Assembly: GCA_029891385.1 (NCBI GenBank)
Contig: CM057224.1
Location: forward strand, 36,647,005-36,711,004
Direction: 5' to 3'
DNA from: Erythroxylum novogranatense
Lineage: Eukaryota > Streptophyta > Magnoliopsida > Malpighiales > Erythroxylaceae
DNA: 64,000 nucleotides
In this document: positions 22,764 through 36,214 of the stretch, piece after piece
How positions within the stretch are numbered: the first letter of the stretch is position 1
Layout of the letters: each line of letters begins with the position of its first letter
Translations under genes and position numbers: made by a program
Notes under the pieces: generated by a model
Databases searched by the model: none
What the model saw: only the letters and a program-made list of their open reading frames with translations
Told to the model about the DNA's origin: nothing

Positions 22764-25700
22764 ATCTCCCACTGACCTAAAGTCAATCGCCTGATATCTA
22801 ATACCATAAAGCGTACATGAGAATCAAAACTCTTTTGTGATAATGGCTTTGTCAACGGATCATCAATATTCTCTTGGTGGAATTCTCTCGATCCGGACAT
22901 CACCTCGTCCCTATGATCTCCCGATCGATGATATCTGCGAGTCCGTGTTTGGATCGTTGATGAGACCTTGGTTCTTTCGCTGCGTAATAGCCCCATTGTT
23001 GTCACAATACAATCGTTGCGTAGCCCATCACGGTAGGAACCACACCAAGTTCGAGAATGAACTTTTGATCCAAACCGCTTCCTTTCTCCTTCAAGCGACA
23101 ATGTACTCGCCGATCGTTGAATCGACGGTTGTCTCTTGTTTGGAACTCTTCCAACTAATCGCCCGCTTATTCGGTGTGAATACGTAACTCGACCGGGATT
23201 TGGAATCATCCTTATCGATTAAAATCGGCATCTGTATACCCGCTCACTTTGAGATCTCCATCTCCATATATCAAGAAAACATCCTTAGTCCTTCGCAGTA
23301 TTGAGGATATTCTTGACATCCACCCAAAGGACCTCACCAGGATCCGATTGGTATCTGCTCGTAACACTCAGAGCATATGATACATTGGGTCTCGTACATA
23401 GCATTGCATACATGATAGATCCTTCCGCAGATGCATACGGGAACATACTCATGCGCATCCTCTCATCTTGTGTCTTAGGACACATAGATTTCGAGAGTGT
23501 TATCCCATGAGTCACGGGAAGGTAGCCTCTCTTGGATTACTCCATGCTAAACCTTTTTAGCATCTTGCCTATGTACGTTGATTGTGAAAGACCAAGCAAC
23601 CTTTTTGATCTATCTCTATAGATCTTTATCCCAAGGATATAAGTTGCTTCACCAAGGTCTTTCATGGCAAATTGTTTGGACAACCAAATCTTCACCGATT
23701 GTAGCATAGAGACATCGTTTCCTAGCAATAATATGTCATCTACATACAACACAAGGAATACGATTGCAGTCCCATTAACCTTCTTATACACACAGTGTTC
23801 ATCCGGATTTTGTGAGAAACCAAACTCTTTGATTACCTCATCAAAACGGATATTCCAACTCCCGGATGCTTGTTTCAATCCATAGATGGATTTCTGAAGC
23901 TTGCATACCTTTTCGCCATCATAGGAGGTGAAGCTCTCAGGTTGTGTCATATACACATCCTCAGCTAGATTTTCATTTAGGAAAGCTGTCTTCACATCCA
24001 TTTGCCATATCTCATAATCATAATGAGTGGCAAAGTCTAGGAGTATTCTAATGGATTTAAGCATTGCTCTTTGTCAAGGTCTCGTCATAGTCAACTCCTT
24101 GTCTTTGACGAAAGCCTTTAGCCACAAGCCTTGCTTTATAGGTAATTACATTACCATCCATGTCGGTTTTCTTTTTGAAAACCTATTTACACCCTATGAG
24201 TTTTATTCCTTCGAGTGCCTCAACCAAAGTCCACATTTGGTTTTCATACATGGAATCCATTTCAGCCTGCATGGCATGAAGGCATTTCTCAGACTCTGAA
24301 CTCTTCAGAACCTCTTCATAGGTGGTAGGCTCATTATCTTCTATGAGCAATACGTCATTCTGTTCATTCATGAGAAATCCATATCTCTCGAACAGGCGTA
24401 TCCTACATGACCTCGAACTTCAGATGTTGTAGAAGGTTGAATCTATTACTTCATCCGTATGAGTCACAGCTTGAGTTCGAACAGTTGATCTGCGTCTGTT
24501 CAAGCATCTTGAACTTCTTGAGTTCAATTTTTCTCCCACCGCCTTCTTGTAAAGAAACTCTTCTCTAAAAGACAGCATGCTTCAAACAAACACCTTTTGT
24601 TCCTCGGAGGTAGAATTGATATCCCATTGTTTCTTTAGGATATCCTACGAACAAGCACTTGTCGACTTTGCATCAAGTTTATCTGACCGTGTTCGCTTCA
24701 CATAAGCAGACAACCCCAAACTTTCAAATGAGTAAGATAGGGTCTTTTGTTAGTCCACATCTCATATGGAGTAACATCAACTGCCTTTGATGGAACTCGC
24801 TTTAACAAGTAAAAGTCGTCTCGAGTGCATACCCCAAAAGGATTTTGGTAACTTTGCAAAGTCCATCATTGATAGTACCATGTCTAACAAGGTTCGATTT
24901 CTTCTTTCTCGCCACACCATTATCTTTGTGGTGTGTAAGGAGGAGTCCATTGAGATAAAATCCATTATCTCGAGATAATCCAAAACTGTTGGTCTAAGTA
25001 TTCCCCACCACAACTGATCGTAATGTCTTGATACTTTTCTCAAGTTGGTTTTCTACTTCATTTCGAATTGTTTAAACTTTTCAAATGCTTGATTTGTATC
25101 TCATCAAATCTGGTACCCATATCGAGAATAATCATCGATAAAGGTAATGAAGTAAAGACAACCACTTCGGCATGGATGGACATCGGACCACATACATCCG
25201 AATGTATTAGGTCTAATACTCCGATCATTCGTTCACCCTTTCCCTTAAAGGGTAATTTAGTCATCTTGCCTAATAAACAAGATTCGCATGTGTCATATGA
25301 TTCATAATCAAATGAACCTAAACTACCACTCTTATGGAGCTTAGCTATGCGTCTCTCATTTATATGGCCAAAGCGACAATGCCATAAGTAAGTTGATTTT
25401 AAACTATCTCGTTTATGTCTTTTCGTGTCATTGACATTCATAATTGGATGTGACATATCTAATATGTAAATTCCATTGCATAATGTACCAGTACCATAAA
25501 GCATTCCATTCAAACTAATAAAACAACCATTGTTACTAAAAGTCAAATGGAAACCAGCTCTATTTAAACAAGAAATGCATAATATGTTCTTTGTTAATAC
25601 AGTACAAAATAACATTCATCCAATTTAATTACAAGCCCACTGGAGAGTGACAAGAAATAAGTGCCTACGGCTAATGCAGCAACTCTTGCTCCATTTCCCA

Positions 25701-25850
25701 CACGCAGGTCTATCTCTCCCTTCATGAGTTGTCTACTGTCCCTGAGGCCCTGCATATCATTGCATATGTGTGAGCCACAACCGGTATCTAATACCCATAT
25801 GTTATGATCAGAAACAGTTTTAACCTCAATGACAAACATACCTGAAAAAT
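22764..25850 (-). pseudogene. copia pol: protease, integrase, RT, RNase H (frameshifted)
   Basis: From right to left on the minus strand: protease WVLDTGCGSHICND (about 25790), GAG-pre-integrase LWHCRFGHINERRIAKLH and CESCLLGKM (about 25270-25400), integrase core DLIHSDVCGP (about 25200) with further pieces to 24777, and the linker EKCLHAMQAEMDSMYENQMW (about 24250). RT spans 23537-24064 with MDVKTAFLN, IYGLKQASGSW and the catalytic LYVDDILL. CTRPNVSYALSV follows (about 23390), then a heavily frameshifted RNase H ending NIDDPLTKPLSQKSFDSH (about 22800). RT core residues are intact, but at least six frameshifts or stops break the polyprotein. Confidence 0.93.
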
Positions 25851-26594
25851 TGCAAACTTTATATCAATGGAAATATAAAAACATCATATAAAACTTTCAT
25901 GAAGACTACTTAATCTAATTCAAACTAAATTCATACGATGAGTGGCCTCGAAGTATAGAACACACAAATCTATACTTAATAGCATTTTCAAAACAAAGCA
26001 CATCTTCAGAAAATCATATCTTTCAATCCCGACATCAAAAAATAGCAAACTTTATATCCACATAAAGCTCTCGACAGAGGTTACAATTTTCATGTCGATC
26101 ATTTTCTCGAATTTGACCTAAATCAAAAGGTCAACTTTTTCCTCAAAAAGTCAAACTTCAAGCGAACTTTGACTGATCATAACTCTCACTCCCGATATCG
26201 AAAAAAATCAAACTTTATGGCTACAGAAAGCTCTTGACATAAACTATAAGTTTTCAGAAGATAATTTTATCAAATTCTCCCAAAATCAAAAAGTCAACTC
26301 TCAAGTCAAACATTTTATCTCCAAAAGTCAAACTTTCTAAATTCTTTAAATTTTTACACTTTTTCTTTTTAATTCTTGCTATTAACTTCATTTCAATCAA
26401 CTCATCCACTTTCTTCTCATAATCCATATAAGGTCACTCAAATATCAAAGCCCTCAAAATTAAACAATTCTTTTCTCATAATTTTTTTTTAACTTCATCA
26501 AATTTCCTTAAATTCATAATTTTCTCACCAATTTCTTTCTCACTTAAATTCATTTTAATATTTCTAATTTTCATCAAAAGTTTGGGGTCCAACA
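25845..26594 (-). repeat. truncated 3' LTR of the inner element
   Basis: Near-identical to 30968-31719. It begins abruptly with gaaaaattgcaaactt and ends GGGGTCCAACA. The remaining 3.75 kb of the LTR is missing. Confidence 0.88.
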
Positions 26595-27217
26595 TTTCTC
26601 CCCCTCTTAAAAGAATTTCGTCCTCGAAATTCATACGTAGTAAACCATCAAGTAACACATTCTCTTAGCTGATTTCTTTCCAAAAGATCATAGTCACTTT
26701 TCTTATCTAATTTCCTCATCATACACATTCTTAACTTACTTCTTATATCAAGTACACCACATTCACTATTATATCACTTCACTATATCCACAATTCAATA
26801 TGCCTTACATATATAGATATAAACTTAAGTTGTCTCATCTTTCAAGTATCCCTTAATTGCATCTTACATATGCATATTCAAAATAATTCATCCAATTTTA
26901 ATTTGTCAAATATTTCATGACATACCTTCATATCGCTTAATCCTATCCTTCAAGTATTTCTTAATTCGACTCACATGTATAACTAAAATCAATTCTTCCC
27001 ATTTCATCATGAAATTCTCCTCTCAATTGCCTTTAACACTTTCTTCTAATCAATCATCACTCATTACCTTAATCAAACAATCCACTAGGTTCTTCACATC
27101 ATGCATGAAATACCATTTCCATCTTTATCACTCTCTCATTAATGCAATCCTATTCATTAAAACTCGAACAAACACTTCCGCCAAGTATGATCATATCTTT
27201 GGGCTCGATACCATCTA
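26595..27217 (-). other. internal region of the inner element, non-coding
   Basis: Lies between the polypurine tract (right of 26594) and the primer-binding-like site (27201-27213). AT-rich, with no gag, protease or RT motif in any frame I examined. Confidence 0.7.
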
Positions 27218-30200
27218 TGTTGGGACCCGATCCAAAATCGGATCCCAACCGAAAAACAAAACGAGGCGAAGCGGATCGAACCAAAGCAAAAAAATCCGAC
27301 ATCCGGAAACAACGAACAGAGAAACATGATCGCGTTGGAAACTTAGACTATCCAAACCCGGTATAAAACAAACAGAATTCGGAATCGAATGCGAATCGAA
27401 TCAAATACAAAGTGAACGAATTAATCAACCTGAACAAACATCGACATCCGTTGCAAATATGAAGCATAGGAAACTAATTGCGTTGGAAACCCTAAGACGT
27501 ACCATTCCGAAATCCGGTATAATTTTTTTTCATAGTTCATTCCTTTTCTCTTTACTCAATCACATTCAAATCATAATCAATCCATACAATTTCCTTTTTC
27601 TTGGAAATTTATTCATTTCAGAAATCTCACTCAGATCATAACAAACTATCTCACTCAAATCAGAACGAACTTCGTAACATTTATACCAATCTCATAAATT
27701 CATCTTTCATACATCTAAATTTTATTTTTCTTCTTTTTCAATTTGTATTCTAAAGAAAATTCGGCAGCATAAATGCTGCATTTATCCTATCCCAAAAATT
27801 TCTGCAAAGGTAAAAACAATTCTAATATCATAACCCAACAACACAAATCATCATCGGACCCTCCCGTCCGGAATCCATAACACTAACAGGAACGCACATC
27901 TAAACCTAACACTTCATAAATCCTCAATCGATTATATAAAATCTCAATCAATCCCAACCACATTCAATATCCAATTATAAACATAAAGCATAATCATACT
28001 CAATTGTGATCATAAAATCAATATCCAAGTCTCGAATTCATATACATCCCGTAATAACTGCTTTATATACACAAAAGACAATTCAAGCCAAAACAATATC
28101 AATTCTCAATTTAGACAAAAATACAAATGCGGCAAAATCAAACTTGACGCTCTTTCATCCGATCTCCTGCTCGAATACCTAGAGATTGGGATGAAAGGGG
28201 GGGTGAGCTCGGAAGCTCGTGGATAATATATTTATAAATTGAAACATAAGCGAAAATTATCTTTTCAAAATTTTCAAACATTTCCCATTCGGAAATTTAT
28301 CCAAAAACCCATTTTCAAACTTTCCAAAACATTCATAAACAGTTTCTGAAATTCATAATTGAAAATTCACTTTCTCATTTATCAAATTCTCAAACTTTTT
28401 ACCAATCATGGACAACTTTAAACATGAATGCATTACATAGCACATAAACAAAATCAAAACCACATAACATAACAGAATAGTTTGATGTTGGACCCCACAC
28501 CCACCGTAGGTGTTTGCGAGTTATCTTTGGGCGTGTGTTTCTTGGGTTATACTGCGGCATCCAACACAAATCACAATAACACATTAAATGGTTTGGTTTG
28601 GTCCATAACAGACGTCTTGCACATTTCCGCATAGCGGTCATGTGCGTACCGTGAAGGAGTCCGTGATCGAACTCCATTGCCTCTTGCAGGCGATCGGCGA
28701 AGGCTTAAACAAGTAGAAACGGTCTGTTGACTCACAAAAGGACCTGACCAAACCCACATAACACATAAGCGAAAACGAAAATTCACATTGCCTGAAGGCA
28801 CTTTTCAAAAATCTTAATTTTTCACATTTTTCAAATCATAACATCAAATTGTGTCAAAAAGCTTGACACATGCATATTCCACATATACAATCATATTCAA
28901 TAAATCAATTAATTACATATAAATCAAACGCATAAACATGAATGCAATTATTTCTTTCACACATAAATCAAAACATATATAGTTTCATAAAACACATTGC
29001 TTAAATTGTATAAAACATGATTTTCATAAATCTTGTATTTTCAAAAAATCATTTCTAACATAAGGAAATTAATCCTTCAAAATCATAATATCCAAATATT
29101 TTTATAAACATTCATTTCTCAAAACTTTGCTTCTTGAATTTTCAAATTCACATTTTTAGCTTAAAATTCAATAAATAAATATACTACTCACCTTATTTCC
29201 ATGCTAGCATCTTGTCCAATGCTTCAATTTGACTTTTGCTTCTCTCTCTCTTCCAATTTAACAAAACCTAAACCATAATCATCCAAATTCACATCATAAA
29301 TAACATAATCTTCAAATTTAACTTAGGAATTCACCAATTTACCATAATTCCAAGCTATCTAACTCACCAATTTACAAAAACCCTAATTCATCAATTTGGC
29401 CTAAACCAACTTATCCAAATTCAATACTATAAATCACAATTTCTTCAAAATTGATTTCATATTTCACCAATTCCTACTATTATTGATGATTCTACACCAT
29501 TAATTCACAAAATCTCCAAATTTCAAATTAAGCCTAAACCCCCAATTTACAATTTTTCAAATTAAACTTCATCTAAAGCATAAACATCAAAATTGACTTA
29601 GGATATCTCAAATTCATCACTAATTCAAGCAATCTAAAGCAACAATTTCAAAAACCCCCAAATTTCAAATTTGACATAAACTCCAATTTTCAATTAATCC
29701 AAAATTAAACATAATCATAGTCTAATCTCTTCAAATAATCATAGATAAACTAAATCCATAACCATTCTAAGCTTAATCAACCATCAAACAAATCAAAAAC
29801 TCAAAAACTCAAGCTTTCTCTCTCTTACCTTCTCTCTCTAATTTCGAATTTCACCATGTCGCAAGCTTCCATGTTCTTCTTCCTCCTCTTTGCTCTTAAA
29901 ACCAATGAAAATCACTTAGAAAACCATGAAAAAACCGAACTTACCTTGCTCTCTCACGAACTCCCTTCTTCTTCTCCTTCTTCGTTTCTTCTCTTCTCTC
30001 TTCTTCTTATTTCTTTTTTTTATTTGCTCTCATTTTTCCAGAAACTTCGTGCTTCCTCTTGAATAAACGACAGCCTCCCATGTGTTTCTGCCATGTCACT
30101 TAAAATGGTGCCAAAATGACCAAGTTACCCTCACTTATTTGCCTATTTCCCAAAATTGCCTCTGCAGGAACTTGAAAAACTGACTACTTGCGTCCTGTTT

Positions 30201-31719
30201 TCAAGCATCTAAACGAAATAATTTGGACAAAATTTCTTCTTTAAAATTGTTCCTCTAGATCATGCGAATCCAATGCCACCGACCGCGCTCAATTCAGATC
30301 AGAAACGAAGAAGTTATAGCCAAAATACTATCGGACCTTCACAAAATCCGAGACTGAACTTTAACATAACTTCAGTCCAGAAATATACAATCTTAGGGAT
30401 GAAATTAAATTTAGCTCCCTTCACAAGAGTTGTAGCCCTATATCTTAATTTTATTTTCCCTTAAGAAACAACTCAATCGGAGTTGTACAGCTCCCGAAAA
30501 TAGCAAAATACTGAACCATGTTCAGAAAATTATCCAACTTATAATCTATAACCCAATCTCTTACTTTGGTTCAATTAATCTCTTTCCATTTAATCTCCTA
30601 AAAATAATAATTCTTCATAAAAATGAAATTAATTGTCTTAGGAATCCAACGCTTCGAGAATCAAGTTAATTGGATGTCGGACGAAGGAATTATAAGCAAA
30701 AGATTACAAAAGGGATCGGATTAAAAACAAAGTGTCGGAACTTCAAAACCGAACTTTTCAAAAATCATATCTCTTGATCCTGAACTCAGAATTTGACAAA
30801 TTTTATGTCAATAAAAAGATCGAAGGAAGCTCTACAACTTCCTTGAAGTACTCAAAATCAAATTAGGTCTCGAAAGAGGTTGAAAACTCAATCAAAGATT
30901 CTGTCCAAAACAGCTTTTCCTAAACGACTTCCAATTTTTAATCGCTCATAACTCCTAGCCCCGATATCGAAAAATTGCAAACTTTATATCAATGGAAAGA
31001 TAAAAACATCATATAAAACTTTCATGAAGACTACTTACTCCAATTCAAACTAAATTCATACGACGAGTGGCCTCGAAGTATAGAACACACAAATCTATAC
31101 TTAATAGCATTTTCAAAACAAAGCACATCTTCAGAAAATCATATCTTTCAATCCCGACATCGAAAAATAGCAAACTTTATGTCCACATAAAGCTCTCGAC
31201 AGAGGCTACAATTTTCATGTTGATCATTTTCTCGAATTTGACCTAAATCAAAAAATCAACTTTTTCCTCAAAAAGTTAAACTTCAAGCGAACTTTGACTG
31301 ATCATAACTCTCACTCCCGATATCGAAAAAAATCAAACTTTATGGCTACAGAAAGCTCTTGATATAAACTATAAGTTTTCAGAAGATAATTTTCTCAAAT
31401 TCTCCCAAAATCAAAAAGTCAACTCTTAAGTCAAACATTTTATCTCCAAAAGTCAAACTTTCTAAATTCTTCAAATTTTCACACTTTTTCTTTTTAATTC
31501 TTGCTATTTAACTTCATTTCAATCAACTCATCAACTTTCTTCTCATAATCCATATAAGTTCACTCAAATATCAAAGCCCTCAAAATTAAACAACTCTTTT
31601 CTCATAATTTTTTTTAACTTCATCAAATTTTCTTAAATTCATAATTTTCTCACCAATTTCTTTCTCACTTAAATTCATTTTAATATTTCTAATTTTCATC
31701 AAAAGTTCGGGGTCCAACA
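27218..31719 (-). repeat. 5' LTR of the inner element (4.5 kb)
   Basis: Terminal inverted bases TGTTGGGACC/GGTCCAACA. It shares layout with the other large LTRs: 'ggggtgagctcggaagctcgtgg' (about 28200), 'ctactcacctta' (about 29190), and repeated modules with gatatcgaaaaa..caaacttta at about 30960, 31158 and 31319. The internal open frames are short and unconvincing. Confidence 0.78.
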
Positions 31720-32239
31720 GTTTAACACAAACTGTGAATAATTATCAGACAATCCAACCAGAATTAAGTCAACACTTAATTCATAATCCATAACAAAACC
31801 TAAGACAACCAACCTCTCATATATCCATTCATCTTGATTGCATCTTGCTGCGCAGATGAACTCGAGTCATCTTAGTAGTGAAGAGTAGCCTCGAGGTCTC
31901 GAACCTTTCGGACCGAGCTTGCTCATCAAACGACTCCCTAAGATGAAACACTATGGTATTAGCATCCATAGACTCACGCTTGCCTGCACTCTGTGACATA
32001 GATGCGAGCATAATGCAGGTAGCCATGTCACTGTCTTTAAGATGCTTACGATATGCTTTCTGATCCTCATCAGAAGCATCAGCAGCAGGTGGATCAGGAA
32101 GTGGAACATCTACGACATATCCCAGTTCCTCAGACCTGAAAACAATTCTCAGATTTCTCAGCCAATCTAGAAAGTTAGGTCCAGTTAATTTATTCGAGTC
32201 CATAAGCGAGCGCAAGTTCACACTTGAAGTCATCTTCAA
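31720..32239 (-). pseudogene. copia gag, N-terminal half
   Basis: The minus strand starts MKMTSSVNLRSLMDSNKLTG, with NFLDWLRNLRIVFRSEELGY and SDMATCIMLASMS, typical of copia gag. It continues in a shifted, stop-broken frame to SQFVLN at the insertion boundary. The C-terminal half with the zinc knuckle is gone, because the sequence resuming at 25844 is already protease. Confidence 0.9.
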
Positions 32240-32396
32240 TAACCTATAGGGAAAAGAGAGAAAGAATGTTAGAATAGAATTACATGCATGATCATGAGGA
32301 CTTGCATGACATGCAAATAACTCCCACTAGTTTCAAAGAATCCATAACCCTCAGTACGAATCCAAGAAACATTATGACAAAATGTCCTAGTGGGTC

Positions 32397-32577
32397 GATA
32401 TCCGACATTACTAAAATGACCTTGGGTTTACCCAACAAGCCACCTTAGGTCAATCGGTAGGTATCGGTCATACCAATTGCATCATAGATATCCGACATTA
32501 CTAAAATGACCTTAGGTTTACCTAACAAGCCACCTTAGATCTATCGGCAGGTATCGGTCATACTATTTGCTTCATAG
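32397..32577. repeat. two-copy tandem duplication, about 90 bp
   Basis: Both copies contain gatatccgacattactaaa, gtttacc(c/t)aacaagccacctt and ggtatcggtcatac, with scattered substitutions. Confidence 0.9.
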
Positions 32578-32996
32578 ATGCAACTATCGACTAGTGCTAT
32601 CACACATTGGGTTATCAACTCTTGATGCGCGTACATCTGATGTACACTACCCAATTTTGCCTCTGTCCACGTTGACCTTGAGTTTACTCAACAAATCAAC
32701 GCTTCTAGTGAAAACCGACCCATTAATCTGAAAATCTTATTTTCATGGTTCGAACATATCCGTATAGAGTGAGCTTGGGTTTACCTAACAACCTAACTCT
32801 ATAAGAACTATGGTTCTCCCCATATTAATGGAAGGCGTTAGTTTTCATATGATGTGTGAGGGTTTTCAGGTCTCATCTTCTTCTTCTCCAAGCCGTAGGA
32901 TTATAGTCACCATGACTATATGGAATGATTTAGGACAATTCATCAATCACATTGAATCTATACCTAAAATCATCCATCATCCCACCTTTTGCATGT

Positions 32997-33205
32997 TGTA
33001 GTCGATTGGTGCATGTGCTAGTCGACTGGTGCATATGCCAGTCGACTGGTACATGTGCTAGTCGACTACTATGGATTACTGTGCACAAACTAGTCGATTG
33101 GTGCATGTTCCAGTCGACTACTATGGATTACTGTGCACGAGCCAGTCGACTGGTGCATGTGCCAGTCGACTGGTAAATGTGCCAGTCGACTAGAACATGT
33201 ACTGG
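32997..33205. repeat. AGTCGACT minisatellite
   Basis: About ten copies of a unit of about 20 bp, (g)ccAGTCGACTggtgcatgt. Two copies of a longer insert (actatggattactgtgcac) are interspersed. The 8-bp core AGTCGACT is its own reverse complement. Confidence 0.92.
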
Positions 33206-34307
33206 CATGCTCTCTAATCAGCTAATTTCTCAATTCATGTAGTTCAAATTCACAATACCAAGTGTAATATCCTTTATTATGATGTACCAATGAAACACTT
33301 TCATTGTTCCATGCTTACCATATATAGTCAAACTATACATGAAAAACTTGAAATTGATGAATACACTCTTATTCATTTAGATTTTCAAATAATTTGAGAA
33401 TATCAAACTATCACCCTAAGTATCTCTAGCTAGTCTAAATTTTATCAAGATTACTTCGGTACTGGTCACAAAAATTGTGACGGCCAAAACAATCAGGACA
33501 ACGAAATACACTAACGAGACGCTAATGTGACATATTTGACATCCGAAAATTTTTGGAAACCAAATTTCAAGAAATTCAATTTGGAAAGCATACAACATCA
33601 ATATAACACATTTTTAATCACATTAAAAATGATCCAAGGCATTGGAACTAAAAACTACACAATCATACATTTCAAACAAAACAGCTCCAGCAGCTTTCTC
33701 AAAACTGCCAAGCTCTGTGTTTTGCTTGAAAAACTCATTGAAACAATTTCAATAAATTCTGAGAAAATTCCAGAGGTTACAACATGTTCACAACATGCTC
33801 CATGAAGTTTTTTAGGATTTATTTCCATCAAAAACTCAACCAACCTCAGCAACAAATCCAATGTAGAATTTGTGTTCCTCAACACAGTTATTCCCAGAAG
33901 CACACAATAAATTCTCAAATAAATAGTAAATCACCTCGAAAACAATTTTCCATTCTCATAGACATTCATAAACATCTTAGAGACATGTCGGTGAAAGAAA
34001 ATCTGAAAAAAAAATTTCTACAATTTATTCTCGAATTTACAAGCATGTCTGTTCATTGAATGTGCACAAACGCAGAAACCAGAACATTAGGGAATAAATT
34101 AGCAAAACCATATCAAATCACATTGATAAATTCCAAGCTTCCATAGAAATATGCAACAACATCTTGTGAACATATCTGGGCAAGAAAATTTCGAAAACAA
34201 TATTTCTACACTGAATTCGAAATTAACATTTACAACATGCATCATCGTCACAAGCAATAGGCAACTCCGACCTAGTCATGATTTCTTCGTTATATACGAC
34301 ACAAGTG

Positions 34308-34319
34308 TCTCTGATACCA
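34308..34319 (-). other. copia primer-binding site (initiator tRNA-Met type)
   Basis: The plus strand tctctgatacca equals minus TGGTATCAGAGA, one base from the 5' LTR end at 34321. This is the standard plant retroelement site complementary to initiator tRNA-Met. Confidence 0.88.
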
Positions 34320-34320
34320 C

Positions 34321-34758
34321 TGTAGGAAAATTTCGGTGTGAGCATCACATGCCCACGGTGCGGAAAACAAAAATTTTTGTTCCGGGACCTTCCCGAAAGC
34401 CAGGATCCATGTGTCTATATAACAAACTCAAACCATAACTGCCAAAGGAGACCGTCTCCAACAGTATCCACGCAAAGATCGGAGAACCTAACGGGGATAA
34501 ACCCTTTGACCCGGGTATAGCTAGAACAAATTAAAGAGTGCTAGCTCTTACCTTTGTCCTTGGAGAGCTTGGAAACGATGGAGAAGAACTTGGTTGGAGA
34601 AAGAGAAAAGCTTGAAATCGATGGAGAGGATGAAGAATGCTTAGGATTTTCTCAAAATCCTTTCCTCCTTACTTAAACCAACGACCCACACCCTTCTTTT
34701 GTCTTTTGTCATTTAATATAAACATGACAAGGCAAAAGAGAAGCTTCATCCACGTTAG

Positions 34759-34822
<64 letters not shown>

Positions 34823-34861
34823 TAAAGCCAAGTGATGCTTCTCCTCTCCTCCTCCATACAC

Positions 34862-34950
<89 letters not shown>

Positions 34951-36209
34951 CTACTTAATTAATTAATATAATATATATATGTATATTAATTTGAAGTGGT
35001 CCAAGAACACTGGGAATTGGTCTCTACCGAGTCCCGATATGGAAAAACCACCGGAAACCATTTTCAGCAATATCGATGTCGCGATCTCATCGAGATCCAT
35101 TTAGTCCGATTGCTCTCCATATATTGGAACTCTGTCTAAAACTATTTTACGAATTCTCCGAGACACTCTTATGCGTGTGACCCATTAGGTTCTCGGTTAT
35201 ATTGGCCACTTAGATTAACACTTAATTTGAGCAAGTCACGAGCGGTATCTAGCAACACATCATGACCCCCAATTGACCGGAAAGTAATTGGTTTGACGAA
35301 TGAACATGTATTCATCATGGACCAAATCACGAACCTTTCCATAGATAATTACCGTACAATTCGTCCTTTCACCATGCTATACCCCACTTGGTTATGAGTA
35401 TGGGCAAAGTGTCAACTCTTTACTAGACTGACTATGTCAAATCTAATCCAAGTGATATCAGTTCTTATCCTGGGACTCATTACTTAATATGTCAATGAAG
35501 ACATTCTTCATGACATATATGCTCCGGCCAGAGACTTCCAAGTAATGACCCTGACAAGAGGCCATGGGTATCATCTTCTGCTATCACAGAAGTGGTGAAT
35601 CTTCTATTGGCTACTCAATTACCTTCGAATACCTCAAGCTGTACCCAATCACCACCCTATGAGCGACCTCTGTAAGGCAACAAGGAATGGAGTCAAAGCG
35701 AAATCGTTATCCAAGATATCCTTGAGCACCTCAAGTCTAAGGATACTTGCACCATTGCTATGATGAGATTATCACTGACATTAGAATAGGACATCCATGT
35801 GATGATCTCATAGCAGGTCATCCAATGTACTTACTACCTCTAGTAAGCATCCACATCTCAACCCTAAATATCTCATATTTACAGCTTCTGAGATCCACTG
35901 CTTGATCAAATCAAGGAGCTTGAGATGTGCTAGTCTCTCCGGATTACCGATGTCCAGTCTCAGTAATCCTATGACTATGGATAATTTTGATACTGACATA
36001 ATTGCATATGATAGGAATCTCAGTAGTATGATCACATCACAATTTCCTTCATGCTATGTCATATATCATGGACTTCATTAATTTGCTTATAGATCAATAT
36101 CCATTCATAAATAATGAACATCAAATTAATGAAATATGCCTTTCTTTATTTATTCATAAAGTATGTACACAACTTTGTAAAGTATTGCCTTCAGGGCAAT
36201 ACTCTAACA
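34321..36209 (-). repeat. 5' LTR of the copia element
   Basis: 1889 bp, TGTAGGAAAATTT...CTCTAACA, with two long (TA)n runs (34763-34816 and about 34863-34948). It reads more regularly than its partner at 20930-22763. Confidence 0.93.
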
Positions 36210-36214
36210 TAACA

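Larger units (their letters stand above)
25845..31719 (-). mobile_element. large-LTR, non-coding retroelement inside the copia element
   Basis: The complete right LTR is 27218-31719 (4502 bp, TGTTGGGACC...GGTCCAACA). The internal region is only 623 bp (26595-27217), followed by the first 750 bp of a second LTR (25845-26594). Minus-strand features are a primer-binding-like site TGGTATCGAGCCC (27201-27213) and a polypurine tract AAGAGGGGGAGAAA next to 26594. The latter is preceded by the pol-tail-like segment NFEDEILLRGGE, typical of Del/Tekay gypsy elements. No gag or pol is present. No TSD is found, and the second LTR and part of the copia gag are missing, so a deletion occurred on the left side. 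Confidence 0.8.
32240..34307 (-). other. copia leader region (between PBS and gag)
   Basis: About 2 kb of untranslated leader. It contains a tandem duplication of about 90 bp (32397-32487 and 32488-32577; unit begins gatatccgacattactaaa) and an AGTCGACT minisatellite (about 32997-33205). Open frames in 33527-34440 are short and family-less. Confidence 0.75.
20930..36209 (-). mobile_element. Ty1/copia element with two LTRs (nested, itself interrupted)
   Basis: Two direct repeats of about 1.85 kb begin TGTAGGAAAATTT and end CTCTAACA (20930-22763 and 34321-36209), flanked by identical TAACA. The primer-binding site (minus TGGTATCAGAGA, 34308-34319) lies next to the right LTR. A polypurine tract (minus GGTCAGTGGGAGATT) lies next to the left one, so transcription runs leftwards. 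Gag starts at 32239 and pol fills 25850-22764. A large-LTR element plus a deletion removed the gag C-terminus. Many frameshifts in pol mean it is not autonomous. Confidence 0.93.

Noticed and set aside
33527..34440. Several 60-95 codon frames in the copia leader
   Set aside because: Short, overlapping, family-less and within an untranslated leader. AT-rich chance frames.
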